Assembly: GCA_963662705.2 (NCBI GenBank)
Contig: OY759767.1
Span: 3,224,001 to 3,288,000 of the forward strand
DNA: 64,000 nt
Source of the DNA: JAPPHA01 sp963662705
GTDB lineage: Bacteria; Pseudomonadota; Alphaproteobacteria; Rhodobacterales; Rhodobacteraceae
Direction of reading: 5' to 3'
Below are positions 46,486 to 56,487 of this stretch, one piece after another. The position numbers and the translations under genes were made by a program. How positions within the stretch are numbered: the stretch's first letter is position 1; every line of letters starts with the position of its first letter. The notes below the pieces were generated by a model that worked only from the letters and a program-made list of their open reading frames with translations, was not told where the DNA came from and did no database searches.

Positions 46486-48066
46486 CTAAAACACCAACGA
46501 CGCTTGTATTGAGAAAATCCCGTTATCCGGAAACGCCACGCCATCGCTTGCGTCGAGAACTGCGCTCCAGGTTGCATCAATGCGCAGATCCTGGTGCGCG
46601 AAGGTGGACCCCAGGGTCCAGGAAACCAGATGCCCTTCGGCAATGCCCAAAGACTCCTGTGGTGCCACATAGCCTGCATCAACGCCCAGATAAGGCGTGA
46701 GGCTGATCTCGGCGGAGGTGCCCTCAAGGAGCGAAGGAAGCCGCAGGTTCGTGACGAACTGCGCGCCCCGGTTGCCAAAGAGCACGCTGGTGCGCGTGCC
46801 GCGCACAGAGCTGAACCCGCCAATAGGGATCTGTTCAGAACCGAACAGCGCGTCATCGCTGTAGAAGGCGTTGAACGACGCGGTCAGTACCACGGGCTGA
46901 CCGGACAGGTCCCACTGCCGGCCCAAGGAGAGATCGAGCAGGGCGGCGCGGTATTGCGCCGAGGGAGATCCTGCCGGGGTCGTATCGTCATCAAGGGCCC
47001 CAAAGGCACCGAGCCCGTGGCGCAGGGTAAAGCGCGCTTGCGCCTGACCATCCCAAACGGCCTGGTTGCGGGAAATCCACAGATCGAGGATGCTCAAGCG
47101 GCGGGACGCCGTGTCGATGGTCGCCCCGAGAATCTGGTTCTCGTTTTCCTTGACTGTGAGAGAGGCGCCCACATCCCATCGTTCTCCCTCGCTCACCGAC
47201 AAGACACGATCAGCGGAAAGTCGAATACTGGCAGATGTGCCTGTGCTCTCAATGGGCCCCGTGATGCCGGAGATGTGCGTGAAATAGCCCGAGGCGCTCA
47301 ACGCCGCCCCAAATGTCCAGAAACCATAGGGAAACGAGCCCGAGAGGCTCAAGGAATGCCCGACCGGACTGTCTGTGCCAAAGGCCAGGGGCGAGGGTTC
47401 CGTGCTGCGCTGGTAGCTCAGCACAAATTGATCGTTGAGACCGACGAGGTCATCGGCGCTCAGGCTGAGCCCAAAGTTGTACCGGCCCGTGGTCTCAGTG
47501 CCACGATCGTCCAGGGTCAGGCTGGCGCTCCAGGGATCGACCTGCTGAACGTCAACGGCCAGAACCGTCTCTCCCGCCCCAGCGCCGGGGCGCAGTTCGC
47601 TGGTCGCCTCGCTCGAAGGCAAACGGTTGATCTGAGCCAGACCCTGCTCCAGGCGGCCCAGCTCCAAGGGCCGCCCGACCATGCCGGGAAACGCGGTGAC
47701 CGCACGCAACGGCGCGGGCAGTCCATTCTCGCGTAAATCGATCCCGACCAGCTCACCTTCGATCACGGCGATGGTCAGCTCTCCATCGGATAGGTCCTGT
47801 TCCGGCAGATACCCCCGTGCAGCCACATAGCCTGCGTCTGCATAGGCAAGCGTCACCGTCTCCAAAAGACCGTTCAGCTCGGCTATACCAAGGCACCCGG
47901 TCTGCGTGGCAAGCGCTGCCTCGAGCACGGCGCGGTCAAGCACGCTGACTCCCTCCAGCGTGATACGCTCAACATCGATACAAGTTTGGGCCGCGGCGCT
48001 TTGTGGTATGCTGAAGGCAGCAACAAGCGCTGTGGCGGTGAGGACTGCGCAGGTCTGGTGGACCAC
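46486..48066 (-). CDS. cdiB: CdiB/ShlB-type two-partner-secretion outer-membrane transporter
   Basis: I choose GTG 48066, preceded by GGGGAGGGG, giving 526 residues with a clear signal peptide (LTATALVAAFSIPQSAAAQ); an ATG at 48147 is possible. Residues about 30-170 form the POTRA region (VSVLDRAVLEAAL, GYVAARGYLPEQ). The beta-barrel follows to the terminal Phe (ASLVF), as expected for outer-membrane insertion. A GGFSSVRG segment near 430 is the conserved loop-6 motif of the Omp85/TpsB family. It exports the CdiA-like protein encoded 16 bp downstream. Confidence 0.93.
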   Translation of the reverse strand: MVHQTCAVLTATALVAAFSIPQSAAAQTCIDVERITLEGVSVLDRAVLEAALATQTGCLGIAELNGLLETVTLAYADAGYVAARGYLPEQDLSDGELTIAVIEGELVGIDLRENGLPAPLRAVTAFPGMVGRPLELGRLEQGLAQINRLPSSEATSELRPGAGAGETVLAVDVQQVDPWSASLTLDDRGTETTGRYNFGLSLSADDLVGLNDQFVLSYQRSTEPSPLAFGTDSPVGHSLSLSGSFPYGFWTFGAALSASGYFTHISGITGPIESTGTSASIRLSADRVLSVSEGERWDVGASLTVKENENQILGATIDTASRRLSILDLWISRNQAVWDGQAQARFTLRHGLGAFGALDDDTTPAGSPSAQYRAALLDLSLGRQWDLSGQPVVLTASFNAFYSDDALFGSEQIPIGGFSSVRGTRTSVLFGNRGAQFVTNLRLPSLLEGTSAEISLTPYLGVDAGYVAPQESLGIAEGHLVSWTLGSTFAHQDLRIDATWSAVLDASDGVAFPDNGIFSIQASLVF

Positions 48067-48396
48067 GCCCCTCCCCTGCGGAAGTCTGGACCCATTCTCA
48101 CCCACAAACGGCCACGGGTGTTGTTTTTCCAATTGATCCGTGGCCAAGTGACCGATTGTCTCGAATTGTTCCGGTTCGGGATTGGATGCGGCACGGAATA
48201 ATGTGGGACGGAACCGGCGGGTTCCGATACCGCGCCTCAGGTCTTTTTTTCCGGCAGACGAATGTTCCGGCAGGCCTGACGGTCCGTCCGGTGGCGGAGT
48301 GTTTTCCTCCGGTTCGTTCTACCGGCAGCATTTCCTTGAGAGACTCGAACCACAGGGAGTTGGCCCGCGCGGCATTCCCCTCTTGGGGCCTTTCTT

Positions 48397-49060
48397 TCAA
48401 TGTAACACTGTTGACTTGAGGGTGGCGAAGTCGTGCATGGCCCGGTAGTCTTCGGTGAAGAGTGACAAGATCAGGTATCCTTCCCAGAGTTTTCCGGTGC
48501 CCGGCATGGGTTGGCGCTTCGATGGGATGAAGCCTGCGAGGCGCGCGGTTATGACCGCGAACTCGGCAACCGTCTGATCCGGGTCGGGCGGGCCGTGCTG
48601 CCTGCGGTGGTTCGGCTTCGCCATTTGCACGGCGAGGACATGGACATTGTCGGGGTGGACGACCGTGCGCGCCGGCGTTTCCGGCGCGCTCCGCGCGAGG
48701 CGCTCGACGGACATGACGGTGAACGTATTCAGAAATACTGATGGAGATTCGGGCGATTTTGCCCGGATTATTTGATGTTTGGGGGCAGCCGCCCCTCAAT
48801 TTCCTTGCAAGAAGTCGATCGAGGGACTCCCTGCCTGCGGGCAGCCTCTTCTCCAGGACGCTTACCGCGAGCATGTGCAGCGGCGCCGTGCCCTTCGGCA
48901 GGTCGGCCGGCGGATCCAGATCGACGAACCCGGCCCGCAGCTCGAGCTTGACTCCTTTGCGTCCCTTGCCCTTCCGAGGGCACCCGCGGGCCTCGATGTC
49001 GATCGTCTTCCCGGCCACGACGTCAAGTCCGGCCGTGTGCGCGAACTGGTCTGCGGACAG
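48397..49060 (-). pseudogene. IS4-family transposase remnant, copy 3
   Basis: This copy best preserves the C-terminal end: FIPSKRQPMPGTGKLWEGY, then LSLFTEDYRAMHDFA and STVLH with a stop at 48397. Upstream on the minus strand the frames are broken, including the LELRAGFVDLDPPADLPKG segment near 48930. The DDE core is incomplete. It shares TTTCAATGTAACACTGTTGA with copy 1. It lies directly upstream of the cdiB-cdiA operon, so copies may have helped move that operon. Confidence 0.7.
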
Positions 49061-49890
49061 TCCGCCGCCAGCTCGGCGGCATTGGCGAAGGCGTCCGTCC
49101 AGCCCTTGCTCTCCTCGCCCCGTCGCCGCGCTCACCGACGGCTGCTTTGGGGGCGAGGGGGGGGGGTGAATTCGTAATCAAAGAACTCCTCCGTCCCTCG
49201 CTGGATTCGCTCGACTCCATCGACCAGAGCGCCAATCGAATCCCGTATCGCCTGAATCGGCTGCCGACTGCGCATCGGCGAGCCACCAGATGCGGTTATA
49301 CCAACCGGAACGGCTTTGACGGTAAATTTTTTATGTGATAACGCCTATTTCAATGTCGTTTTAATTAACATTGTGCTGAACCCCCAACGCGGGCCGCGAT
49401 GCCTGCCGAATCGAGGAGAGGCGTCTCGAAGCTATCCAGCGATAAGCGGTGGCAGAGCCGGGCGCCGCGCGAGCCCGTCACCACCCTCAACGCGGCCATC
49501 GGGCGCACCGATGCGACCCTCGGCCCCGACACCGTGCTCGGCGAGGCGGTGGAGAACGCCCGCGCCATCATCGTCACCGTCGACGAAGACGGTGCGCCCC
49601 AGGACCAGGTCTTCTCAGGCCTCACGCCGGAGAAGAAGCGCGAGCATGTGTCGGCTGACATCCTTCCGGCTGGAAGAGATGCAGCCTTCCAGTGCGGCGA
49701 TGGCGAATCCGTGCCTCAGATCGTCGTTGAGTCCCGGAAAATTCGGGTTTGAAACGGCGGGTTTGTTCCGCGTTCCCTGCCGACAGTTTCTTTTCGTAAT
49801 TCAGGGACAATTCGGGGCGGGTTTTGTTCCCCAAGCAGCCACCACCCCCGCGCAGCTGTCGGCCCTGTCGCGAAAATAAAGTGGTGCTTG
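49061..49890. other. Region without a recognised gene
   Basis: About 830 bp between two mobile-element fossils. A + strand frame at 49399-49752 reads plausibly in its middle (VTTLNAAIGRTDATLGPDT) but I know no family for it. A run of nine or more G occurs near 49160. Confidence 0.35.
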
Positions 49891-49974
49891 CCGCGCCGGT
49901 TCCGAAGATGTGATCTGTCGGCAGGTCTGGGCAGTCGAGGTCCGCAGGGCGATGGCGTACACGGACGAGCGGAT

Positions 49975-50417
49975 TCAGTAGCGGATGCGGCCGCCGGGAC
50001 AGGCGGCGTCGCCCCCGGGACGGTGTGTGGCCATCGTCGAACACTCCAGGCCCTTCTTCGTTTCGGTGACCGGAACCACCCCGACCTCGTCGAGAGCGTC
50101 GAGGGGGCACGACAGCCGCCTGTCGGGGAAGTCCGTCGACGGGGCCAGCGATTGCGCGCTGACCCCTCCCATCGGCCGTGCCTCCGGCAGCGGCAGGCCG
50201 ATGGCCGAGGACAGCTTCGGACGGCAGCCCGGGCCGAGGCGAGGCACGGCTCGCCCTTCGCGTTCCGCCAGCCCTCGCGCTCGCAGAGCTCACGCGCCGT
50301 GAAGGTCCGGGTGCAGTCCCCGGCCGCAAGCTCGGCCTTCAGCCAGTCAACCGTCCCGGAGCATGATGTCGCAAGCCGTTTCCCATGGGACCGGGGATAC
50401 GATGTCAGGAACATCAA
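49975..50417 (-). pseudogene. DUF4338 (DruA-like) gene fossil
   Basis: Minus-strand frames read, in order, RTFTARELCEREGWRNAKG and EPCLASARAAVRS, then after a shift LGLPLPEARPMGG, DFPDRRLSCPLDALDEVGVV and HRPGGDAACPGGRIRY. This order matches DUF4338 proteins, the family of Druantia component DruA, also seen as free-standing genes in many Alphaproteobacteria. At least two frame changes and loss of the C-terminal half show it is dead. The assignment rests on remembered family wording. Confidence 0.5.
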
Positions 50418-50479
50418 GCCAAAAGTGTCCCGATGAAAGGGCGCACGCTCCGGCGGTCGAGGAAAACACGGGTTCGTCG

Positions 50480-51625
50480 CTATAAAACCGCCTCGTAGAG
50501 CACCTTCGTGTTGCCCTCTGTCATCTTGACCGGGTTTGCTCCGGCGGTCGGGTCCGCAAGCGCATTGGCAACCAGCCAGTCGATGTCCGGATCCGTGACT
50601 CCCAGCTCCGACAGTCGCGCGGGAATTTCCAGCTGCTCCGTCAACCCGGCAACAAATGCCGAGAAACCGTCAAATCCGCCGTCTATGCCGAGGTAGGCGG
50701 CCGCCCGTTCAATCCTGCCTTCGATCACGGGGCGATTGAACTCCAGGACGGTTCTGGTCACGACCGCGTTCGTGGTGCCGTGGTGCGTATTGTACCGTGC
50801 TCCGATCGGATGCGACAATGCGTGGATTGCGCCCAGGCCCTTTTGAAAGGCTATGGCTCCCATCGATGCCGCTGCCAGCATGTGGGCCCTGGCCTCGAGG
50901 TCACCCCCGTCCCGATAGGCCCGCGGAAGGAACTCCTTGACCAGGCGCATGCCTTCCAGGGCAATTCCCTGGCTCAGCGGATGAAAGTGCGGCGAACAAT
51001 AGGCTTCGAGGCAATGGGCAAACGCATCCATCCCGGTCCCGGCCGTCAAGGCCGGAGGCAGGCCAACCGTGAGTTCGGGATCGCAAATCACATCGACCGG
51101 CAGGATCCGGGGATGAAAGATGATCTTCTTTTCCTCCGTTGCCGAGTTGGTAATGACCGAAGCCCTTCCAACCTCGGAACCGGTTCCTGCCGTCGTCGGT
51201 ACCGCAACATTCGGAGCAATTGCCCCGGCATTCGCGCGCATCCACCAGTCGCCGATGTCCTCGAAGTCCCAGACCGGCCTGGTCTGCCCTGCCATGAACG
51301 CGATGGCCTTGCCCAGATCGAGACCCGATCCTCCGCCAAATGCGACCACCCCGTCATGTGTGCCCTCGATGTAGGTCCTGATTCCGGCTTCAAGGTTTTG
51401 GTCGGACGGATTGGGGTCGACATCGGAAAACACGGTGGTCGGAATACCGCTGGAATCAAGCACGTCCAGCGCCGTCCGGACGACAGGCAGGTCCCTGAGC
51501 CCCTTGTCCGTCACGAATAACGGGCGGCTTATCCCGGCCTCCCGACAGGCGGTTCCGATCTCGCTGATACGCCCGGCGCCGAAGCGAATGCGGGTCGGAT
51601 AGCTCCAGTTTCCAAGGAGGTTCAT
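50480..51625 (-). CDS. Iron-containing alcohol dehydrogenase
   Basis: 381 residues from ATG 51625 (GGGGA upstream). It has the NAD-binding GGGSGLDLGKAIAF near residue 97, TTAGTGSEVGRASVI near 145 and the metal-binding segments MDAFAHCLEAY near 199 and HALSHPIGARYNTHHG near 263. Family members are Fe- or Zn-dependent and reduce aldehydes or oxidise alcohols with NAD(P). It is the last gene of the TRAP/glutamine-synthetase-like operon, 51 bp after the ligase, so it probably handles an aldehyde or alcohol made from the imported compound. Confidence 0.9.
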   Translation of the reverse strand: MNLLGNWSYPTRIRFGAGRISEIGTACREAGISRPLFVTDKGLRDLPVVRTALDVLDSSGIPTTVFSDVDPNPSDQNLEAGIRTYIEGTHDGVVAFGGGSGLDLGKAIAFMAGQTRPVWDFEDIGDWWMRANAGAIAPNVAVPTTAGTGSEVGRASVITNSATEEKKIIFHPRILPVDVICDPELTVGLPPALTAGTGMDAFAHCLEAYCSPHFHPLSQGIALEGMRLVKEFLPRAYRDGGDLEARAHMLAAASMGAIAFQKGLGAIHALSHPIGARYNTHHGTTNAVVTRTVLEFNRPVIEGRIERAAAYLGIDGGFDGFSAFVAGLTEQLEIPARLSELGVTDPDIDWLVANALADPTAGANPVKMTEGNTKVLYEAVL

Positions 51626-51687
51626 GTCAATCCCCACTGATGCGAAGTCACGAAAACGAAAGCTGCTCCAACGAATCCCGTCGCCGG

Positions 51688-53055
51688 TCAGGCCCGTTCA
51701 AACCCGCGCGCGACCTCATAGTCGGTCACGGCGCGATCAAAGTGTTCCTGTTCCCATCGCGCGGCCCTGACATAATGATCAACGATGTCGCTGCCCATGG
51801 CATTCCGCAGCATTTCGGAGTTGTCCAGTGCCTCCGTCGCCTGCCTAAGCGTGGACGGAATGGATCGAACACCCTCCGCCTGGTATGCGTCTCCCGACCA
51901 GGCGTCCTCGAGTTCCAGTTCCTCCTCGATTCCGGCAATTCCGGCGGCAATCTGACCGGCGATGGCAAGATACGGATTCAGGTCCGCGCCGCCGGTCCGG
52001 CATTCGATACGCACACCGGTCGTATCGGCACCTGCAATGCGAAAGCCCGCCGTTCGATTGTCCACCGACCAGACAGCCTTCGTCGGCGCAAACGTGCCGG
52101 CGACAAACCGCTTGTACGAATTGACATACGGTGCGAGGAAAACCGTCGTTTCGGCAGAATATCTGAGAAGCCCCGCCAGGTATTGACGCATGACCGGCGA
52201 CATCCCGTGCACCTTCGTCCCGTCAAAAAAGACCGGACTTCCCGACCGATCCCCGAGTGACTGGTGAATGTGGCAGGACGAGCCCGCGGCACCGGCATCC
52301 CATTTCGCCATGAACGTGACGGCCCGGTCCTTCTGAAAGGCAATTTCCTTGACCGCGTTCTTGACGAACACATGTGTATCGGCCGTTGTGAGCGCGTCGG
52401 AATAGCGGATATTGATTTCCTCCTGGCCGGCGTCGGCTTCACCCTTCGAATTTTCGACCGGAACTCCCGCATCGTGCAGCCCGTTGCGCACGGCCCGCAT
52501 GACATCTTCTTCCCTGGTCGTTTGAAATATGTGGTAATCTTCGTTGTAAGGGCTGATCGGGGTCATTCCCCTGTATTGCCGGTCCCTGAGATCGTCATAA
52601 GTCTCCCTGAACAGGAAGAATTCGAGTTCGGTTGCGATCGCCGACGTGAAGCCACGGGATGACAGCCTGTCAACCTGCTTCTTGAGAACGGTGCGCGGCG
52701 CGTGCGGAACAAGATCGTGTCCGTGGTGATCGTAAAGATCACAGAGGACGCAGGCCGTGCCGTCAAGCCAGGGAGGATACCGGATCGTCGAAAGATCGGG
52801 CCGCATGACGTAGTCGCCGTATCCGGCCGCCCAACTCGTCGAGGCGTAACCGTCCACCGGGTACATTTCAAGATCCGTCGCCACCAGGTAGTTGCAACAG
52901 TGGGTCTCTTCCCAGGCAGACCGGAGAAAGTGCGACGCATGGAACCGCTTGCCCATCAAACGGCCCTGCATGTCCGGAATGCAGGCAATGACGGTATCAA
53001 CCTGGCCGGCCGATACCTTCGATCCAAGGGTTTCCAGGGCCGGATCGTCAGTCAT
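51688..53055 (-). CDS. Glutamine-synthetase-family ligase, gamma-glutamylpolyamine/amine type
   Basis: 455 residues from ATG 53055, following a GGGGGA site; an in-frame ATG at 53082 is also possible. The GS beta-grasp and catalytic landmarks are ATELEFFLF near residue 140, NSKGEADAGQEEINIRY near 205, GSSCHIHQSL near 262 and the YVNSYKRFVAGTFAPT loop near 310. Length and wording match the GlnA-like PuuA/gamma-glutamylamine group rather than nitrogen-assimilatory GS. Such enzymes join glutamate to an amine using ATP. With a transporter upstream and a dehydrogenase downstream, an imported amine is a reasonable substrate (inference). Confidence 0.88.
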   Translation of the reverse strand: MTDDPALETLGSKVSAGQVDTVIACIPDMQGRLMGKRFHASHFLRSAWEETHCCNYLVATDLEMYPVDGYASTSWAAGYGDYVMRPDLSTIRYPPWLDGTACVLCDLYDHHGHDLVPHAPRTVLKKQVDRLSSRGFTSAIATELEFFLFRETYDDLRDRQYRGMTPISPYNEDYHIFQTTREEDVMRAVRNGLHDAGVPVENSKGEADAGQEEINIRYSDALTTADTHVFVKNAVKEIAFQKDRAVTFMAKWDAGAAGSSCHIHQSLGDRSGSPVFFDGTKVHGMSPVMRQYLAGLLRYSAETTVFLAPYVNSYKRFVAGTFAPTKAVWSVDNRTAGFRIAGADTTGVRIECRTGGADLNPYLAIAGQIAAGIAGIEEELELEDAWSGDAYQAEGVRSIPSTLRQATEALDNSEMLRNAMGSDIVDHYVRAARWEQEHFDRAVTDYEVARGFERA

Positions 53056-53149
53056 GTCGTCCCCCGAAATCAAGATGCGCACGCGGGCGCTCAGTCAATT
53101 GCCCGAGCGCCCGCAAAAATCGCCGAATGCCGGTCAAATGCCCCGCGGA

Positions 53150-54184
53150 TCAGCCGTATCGATAGGGCCGGCCGGCCTTGAGCATGTCAGCGTTGTACTG
53201 CTTGAAGATCTCCACGACCTTTGCCTTGACCTCGGATTCGGCCGCGATCTCTTCCCAGAACTCAACCGCGGCTGCCTCGACAGCGGCCCACTCTTCATCG
53301 GGAATGGACGTCAGCTGCATCTTGGTACCGTTGACGCGGAGATAGGCTTCTCCTCCCCAATACCACCACTGACGATAGTAATGAGAGCTGTCCATGGTCA
53401 GCTTGAGAAGTTCCTGGAGGTGCTCGGGTAACTCGTTCCAGACATCCATGTTGGCAAAGAAGGAACCGGCCCACGCGCCCGAAATGTTGTTTGTCAGGAA
53501 GTAGTCGGTCACATCCGCCCAACCAACCGTGTAGTCCTCGGTAATGCCTGACCATGCCACGCCGTCGAGTTCGCCGGTTTGCACGGCGACCTCGATGTCT
53601 TCCCAGGGAAGCGTGACCGGAACGACGCCGAACTGGCTGAGGAATCGACCAGCGGTCGGAAACGTGAAGACCCTCTTGCCCTTCATGTCATCGAGGCTGT
53701 GAATCGGTTCCTTTGTCGCGAAATGGCACGGGTCCCAAGCCCCCGCCGACAGGTGCTTGACCCCGACGGCCGAATACTCGGCATCCCAGATCTCGTTCAG
53801 GCCATACTGGTTGAACAGAACCGGCACATCCAGCGAATACCGGCTCGCGAACGGGAAATAACCCCCGAAGACGGTCACCTCGGTCGGGGACGCCATGGAG
53901 TCATCGTCGGACTGAACCGCGTCGATCGTACCCTTCTGCATGGCCCTGAACAGTTCGCCGGTCGGAACCAGCTGGTCGGAAAAGAACAGCTCGATTTCCA
54001 TTTCGTCTCCCGCGACCTTGTTGAAACTGTCGATCGCGGGTTTGACCACATGTTCCGCGAGCGCGGGGCCCGCGTAGGTTTGCATGCGCCATCGAATCTT
54101 GGATTGCGCATGTACGGCCGGTGCGGCGAGCGCCGCTGCTCCCGCCGCGCCGGCAGTGGTCAGGAAGCTTCGTCTTGTCGTCAT
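53150..54184 (-). CDS. dctP: TRAP transporter solute-binding protein, DctP family (Tat-exported)
   Basis: 344 residues opening with a twin-arginine signal, TTRRSFLTTAGAAG. The mature part has the binding-protein landmarks LDDMKGKRVFTF near 165 and the GELDGVAWSGITED segment near 208, where carboxylate ligands are held. A region rich in Trp/Tyr near residues 285-300 (YYRQWWYWGGE) suggests an aromatic ligand site, unlike the first dctP. It is the third gene of the operon, separated by 133 bp from dctM. Confidence 0.92.
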   Translation of the reverse strand: MTTRRSFLTTAGAAGAAALAAPAVHAQSKIRWRMQTYAGPALAEHVVKPAIDSFNKVAGDEMEIELFFSDQLVPTGELFRAMQKGTIDAVQSDDDSMASPTEVTVFGGYFPFASRYSLDVPVLFNQYGLNEIWDAEYSAVGVKHLSAGAWDPCHFATKEPIHSLDDMKGKRVFTFPTAGRFLSQFGVVPVTLPWEDIEVAVQTGELDGVAWSGITEDYTVGWADVTDYFLTNNISGAWAGSFFANMDVWNELPEHLQELLKLTMDSSHYYRQWWYWGGEAYLRVNGTKMQLTSIPDEEWAAVEAAAVEFWEEIAAESEVKAKVVEIFKQYNADMLKAGRPYRYG

Positions 54185-54316
54185 TTTACCCTCCTTTTTT
54201 TTTCGGGCACCGCCCCGGTTCCCGGGATCACGGGTGCCCTCTGGTGACGTCCGGTCGTTCCCTTGACCATGGAATTGCCGAAGATTTCGGAATCGCGGGC
54301 GTGCGCAGAGAATCGG

Positions 54317-55639
54317 TCACCGCCCGTAGACGTAGTCCGGCAACCAGAGTGCGACCTGCGGAAACACAAGTACGATTGCCAGCGCCAGTATCATCACTCC
54401 CACGAACGGGAGAATCGATCCGTAGATATCCCGCAGGGAAATCTCCGGTGGCGCCATCGCGCGCATGAGAAACAGGTTGTACCCGAAAGGTGGCGTCATA
54501 TACGCGATCTGCGTCGTAATCGTATAAAGAACGCCGTACCATATCAGATCGAAACCGAGCACCTTGACCAAGGGAACATACAGCGGCGCCACGATAACCA
54601 ACATCGCGGTGTCGTCAAGAAAGGTTCCCATGAGAAGGAACGACATCTGCATCATGATCAGGATGATCCACGGATTGAGGCCAAGTTGCTCGGTGAACAG
54701 GTCGTCGATCGCACGCACGGCGCCGAGGCCGTCAAATACGGCACCGAATCCGAGCGCGGCCAGGATGATCCACATGAACATGCATGAAATCGCAAGCGTT
54801 TGCCGAACCGATACCTCGAAGACATCCCGGGTCATTCGACCCTTGATGACTGCTGCGCCAAAGGCTGCCATTGCCCCGATGGCCGAACTCTCGACCAGGC
54901 TGGTCCAGCCGTTCACGAACGGCACCATCATCGAAGCGAAAATGAAGACCGGCAGGAGCCCGGCGCGGAGCAATCGGAGCTTTTCCCGAAAGGGAACCTG
55001 CCGCGCACTTTCCGGCAAGGCAGGTCCGAGACGGGGCTGCAAACCGCAGCGTATCGCGATGTAGAGAACGAACATCGCCGCCATCATCAGACCGGGCAAG
55101 ACGCCCGCCAGCCAAAGCTGTCCCACGGGTTGCCGGGCGATCATCGCGTATAGAACCAGCACGACGGACGGAGGCACGAGGATTCCGAGAGACGAGCCGG
55201 CCTGAATGACGCCCGTGACCATTCGCTTGTCGTAATTCCGCCTCAGCAACTCAGGCAATGCGATTGTCGCGCCGATCGCCATTCCGGCGACAGAGAGCCC
55301 GTTCATTGCCGAAATCAGCACCATCAGGCCGATGGTGCCAATGGCCAGCCCTCCCCTGACCGGACCCATCCAGACATGGAACATCCGGTAGAGGTCGTCG
55401 GCTATCCTGGATTCCGAAAGCACGTATCCCATGAAAATGAACATGGGCAACGTGAGCAGGGGATACCATTTCATCAGCTTCATCGCAGATGAAAACGGAA
55501 TGTCGGAGCCTCCCGTCCCCCACAAGAGAAGCGCCGAAATCGCCGCGACGCCCCCGATGGCGCCAAAAACCCGCTGACCGGTCATCAGCATCAGCATCAT
55601 CAGCGAAAACATGAGAATCGCGATAAGTTCGTAGGACAT
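54317..55639 (-). CDS. dctM: TRAP transporter large permease, DctM family
   Basis: 440 residues from ATG 55639, which overlaps the last base of the dctQ stop (TGATG). It has about 12 membrane helices with GLMVLISAMNGLSVAGMAIG near residue 108 and LGILVPPSVVLVLYAMI near 147, as in DctM. Together with DctQ and DctP it would take up an organic anion or amine-linked compound driven by sodium. Confidence 0.93.
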   Translation of the reverse strand: MSYELIAILMFSLMMLMLMTGQRVFGAIGGVAAISALLLWGTGGSDIPFSSAMKLMKWYPLLTLPMFIFMGYVLSESRIADDLYRMFHVWMGPVRGGLAIGTIGLMVLISAMNGLSVAGMAIGATIALPELLRRNYDKRMVTGVIQAGSSLGILVPPSVVLVLYAMIARQPVGQLWLAGVLPGLMMAAMFVLYIAIRCGLQPRLGPALPESARQVPFREKLRLLRAGLLPVFIFASMMVPFVNGWTSLVESSAIGAMAAFGAAVIKGRMTRDVFEVSVRQTLAISCMFMWIILAALGFGAVFDGLGAVRAIDDLFTEQLGLNPWIILIMMQMSFLLMGTFLDDTAMLVIVAPLYVPLVKVLGFDLIWYGVLYTITTQIAYMTPPFGYNLFLMRAMAPPEISLRDIYGSILPFVGVMILALAIVLVFPQVALWLPDYVYGR

Positions 55640-56145
55640 CAGAGGGTCACGTTCCGAATCCTGGCCACATCCTTGATGAATTCGGAAATGGCCTGCAGCA
55701 GCATAAGAAGGATCCCGACGCACATGATGATCTTGATCGGCCAGAGCAACGGCCGCCAAGCGGTCGGATTTCGTTCATTATACGTAATTGAATAACTAGT
55801 GCTTTCCACGGCCCCGTACAGAAGAACCGTCAGGAAAAAGATCAGGAACAATACGGTAAAGGCATCGAACCACGCTTTTTTCCGCACCGACCAGTTGCCG
55901 TAAAAAAGGTCCATGCGCACGTTTGCGCCGAGCTGTATCGAGTATGGGCCGCCGAGAATGTAATAGGCGACCATGGCGAACTGGGCCACCTCGAGGGTCC
56001 AGAGCGAGGGAAGAAAGAACGTCTTTGAAATCGACGACCACAGCAGGACCCCGACCATGACGAAGATTCCGTACATGATCAAACGGCCGATGCGGTAGTT
56101 TATGGCATCGACCACCCGGACATAGGTGCGAACTATCCCCGGCAT
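55639..56145 (-). CDS. dctQ: TRAP transporter small permease, DctQ family
   Basis: 168 residues from ATG 56145; the frame is open to an ATG at 56247, but the extra part lacks conserved content. Four hydrophobic segments (starting near 20, 57, 95 and 140) and the YNERNPTAWRPLLWPIK loop near 118 fit DctQ. It is the first gene of the operon and faces the NUDIX gene across a gap of about 340 bp. Confidence 0.88.
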   Translation of the reverse strand: MPGIVRTYVRVVDAINYRIGRLIMYGIFVMVGVLLWSSISKTFFLPSLWTLEVAQFAMVAYYILGGPYSIQLGANVRMDLFYGNWSVRKKAWFDAFTVLFLIFFLTVLLYGAVESTSYSITYNERNPTAWRPLLWPIKIIMCVGILLMLLQAISEFIKDVARIRNVTL

Positions 56146-56487
56146 GCGGCCGTCATGTCCATCTGTCGAACCGGTTGTCGCTGCACGAATCCTGCCCCAG
56201 TCACGATTGGCTTCCCTGAACCCCGCCCCGACGCGTACTATGGTCACGAGGCCGCATCCGATGTACGCTCATTGATCGTGATTGGCAATTCTGGGCGATT
56301 GCACGAACATCCGGTTCCTGGTCTGCCCGCGGGCGTTAAGCCCGTGACCGGGTGCGGACAGGGGACCGGTGCTCCGCGTTTGTTCAGGTTCAGCCGGAGT
56401 CGCGCGTACCGGACGTCATTCAACGCCGGAATCGGAGACGATGCTCAGGTCAAGCTGAGTCCGGTTGGGGGAAATCCGAAGGCAACA

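Noticed and set aside
46594..47736. Plus-strand 380-codon frame over cdiB
   Set aside because: Shadow of the outer-membrane transporter gene.
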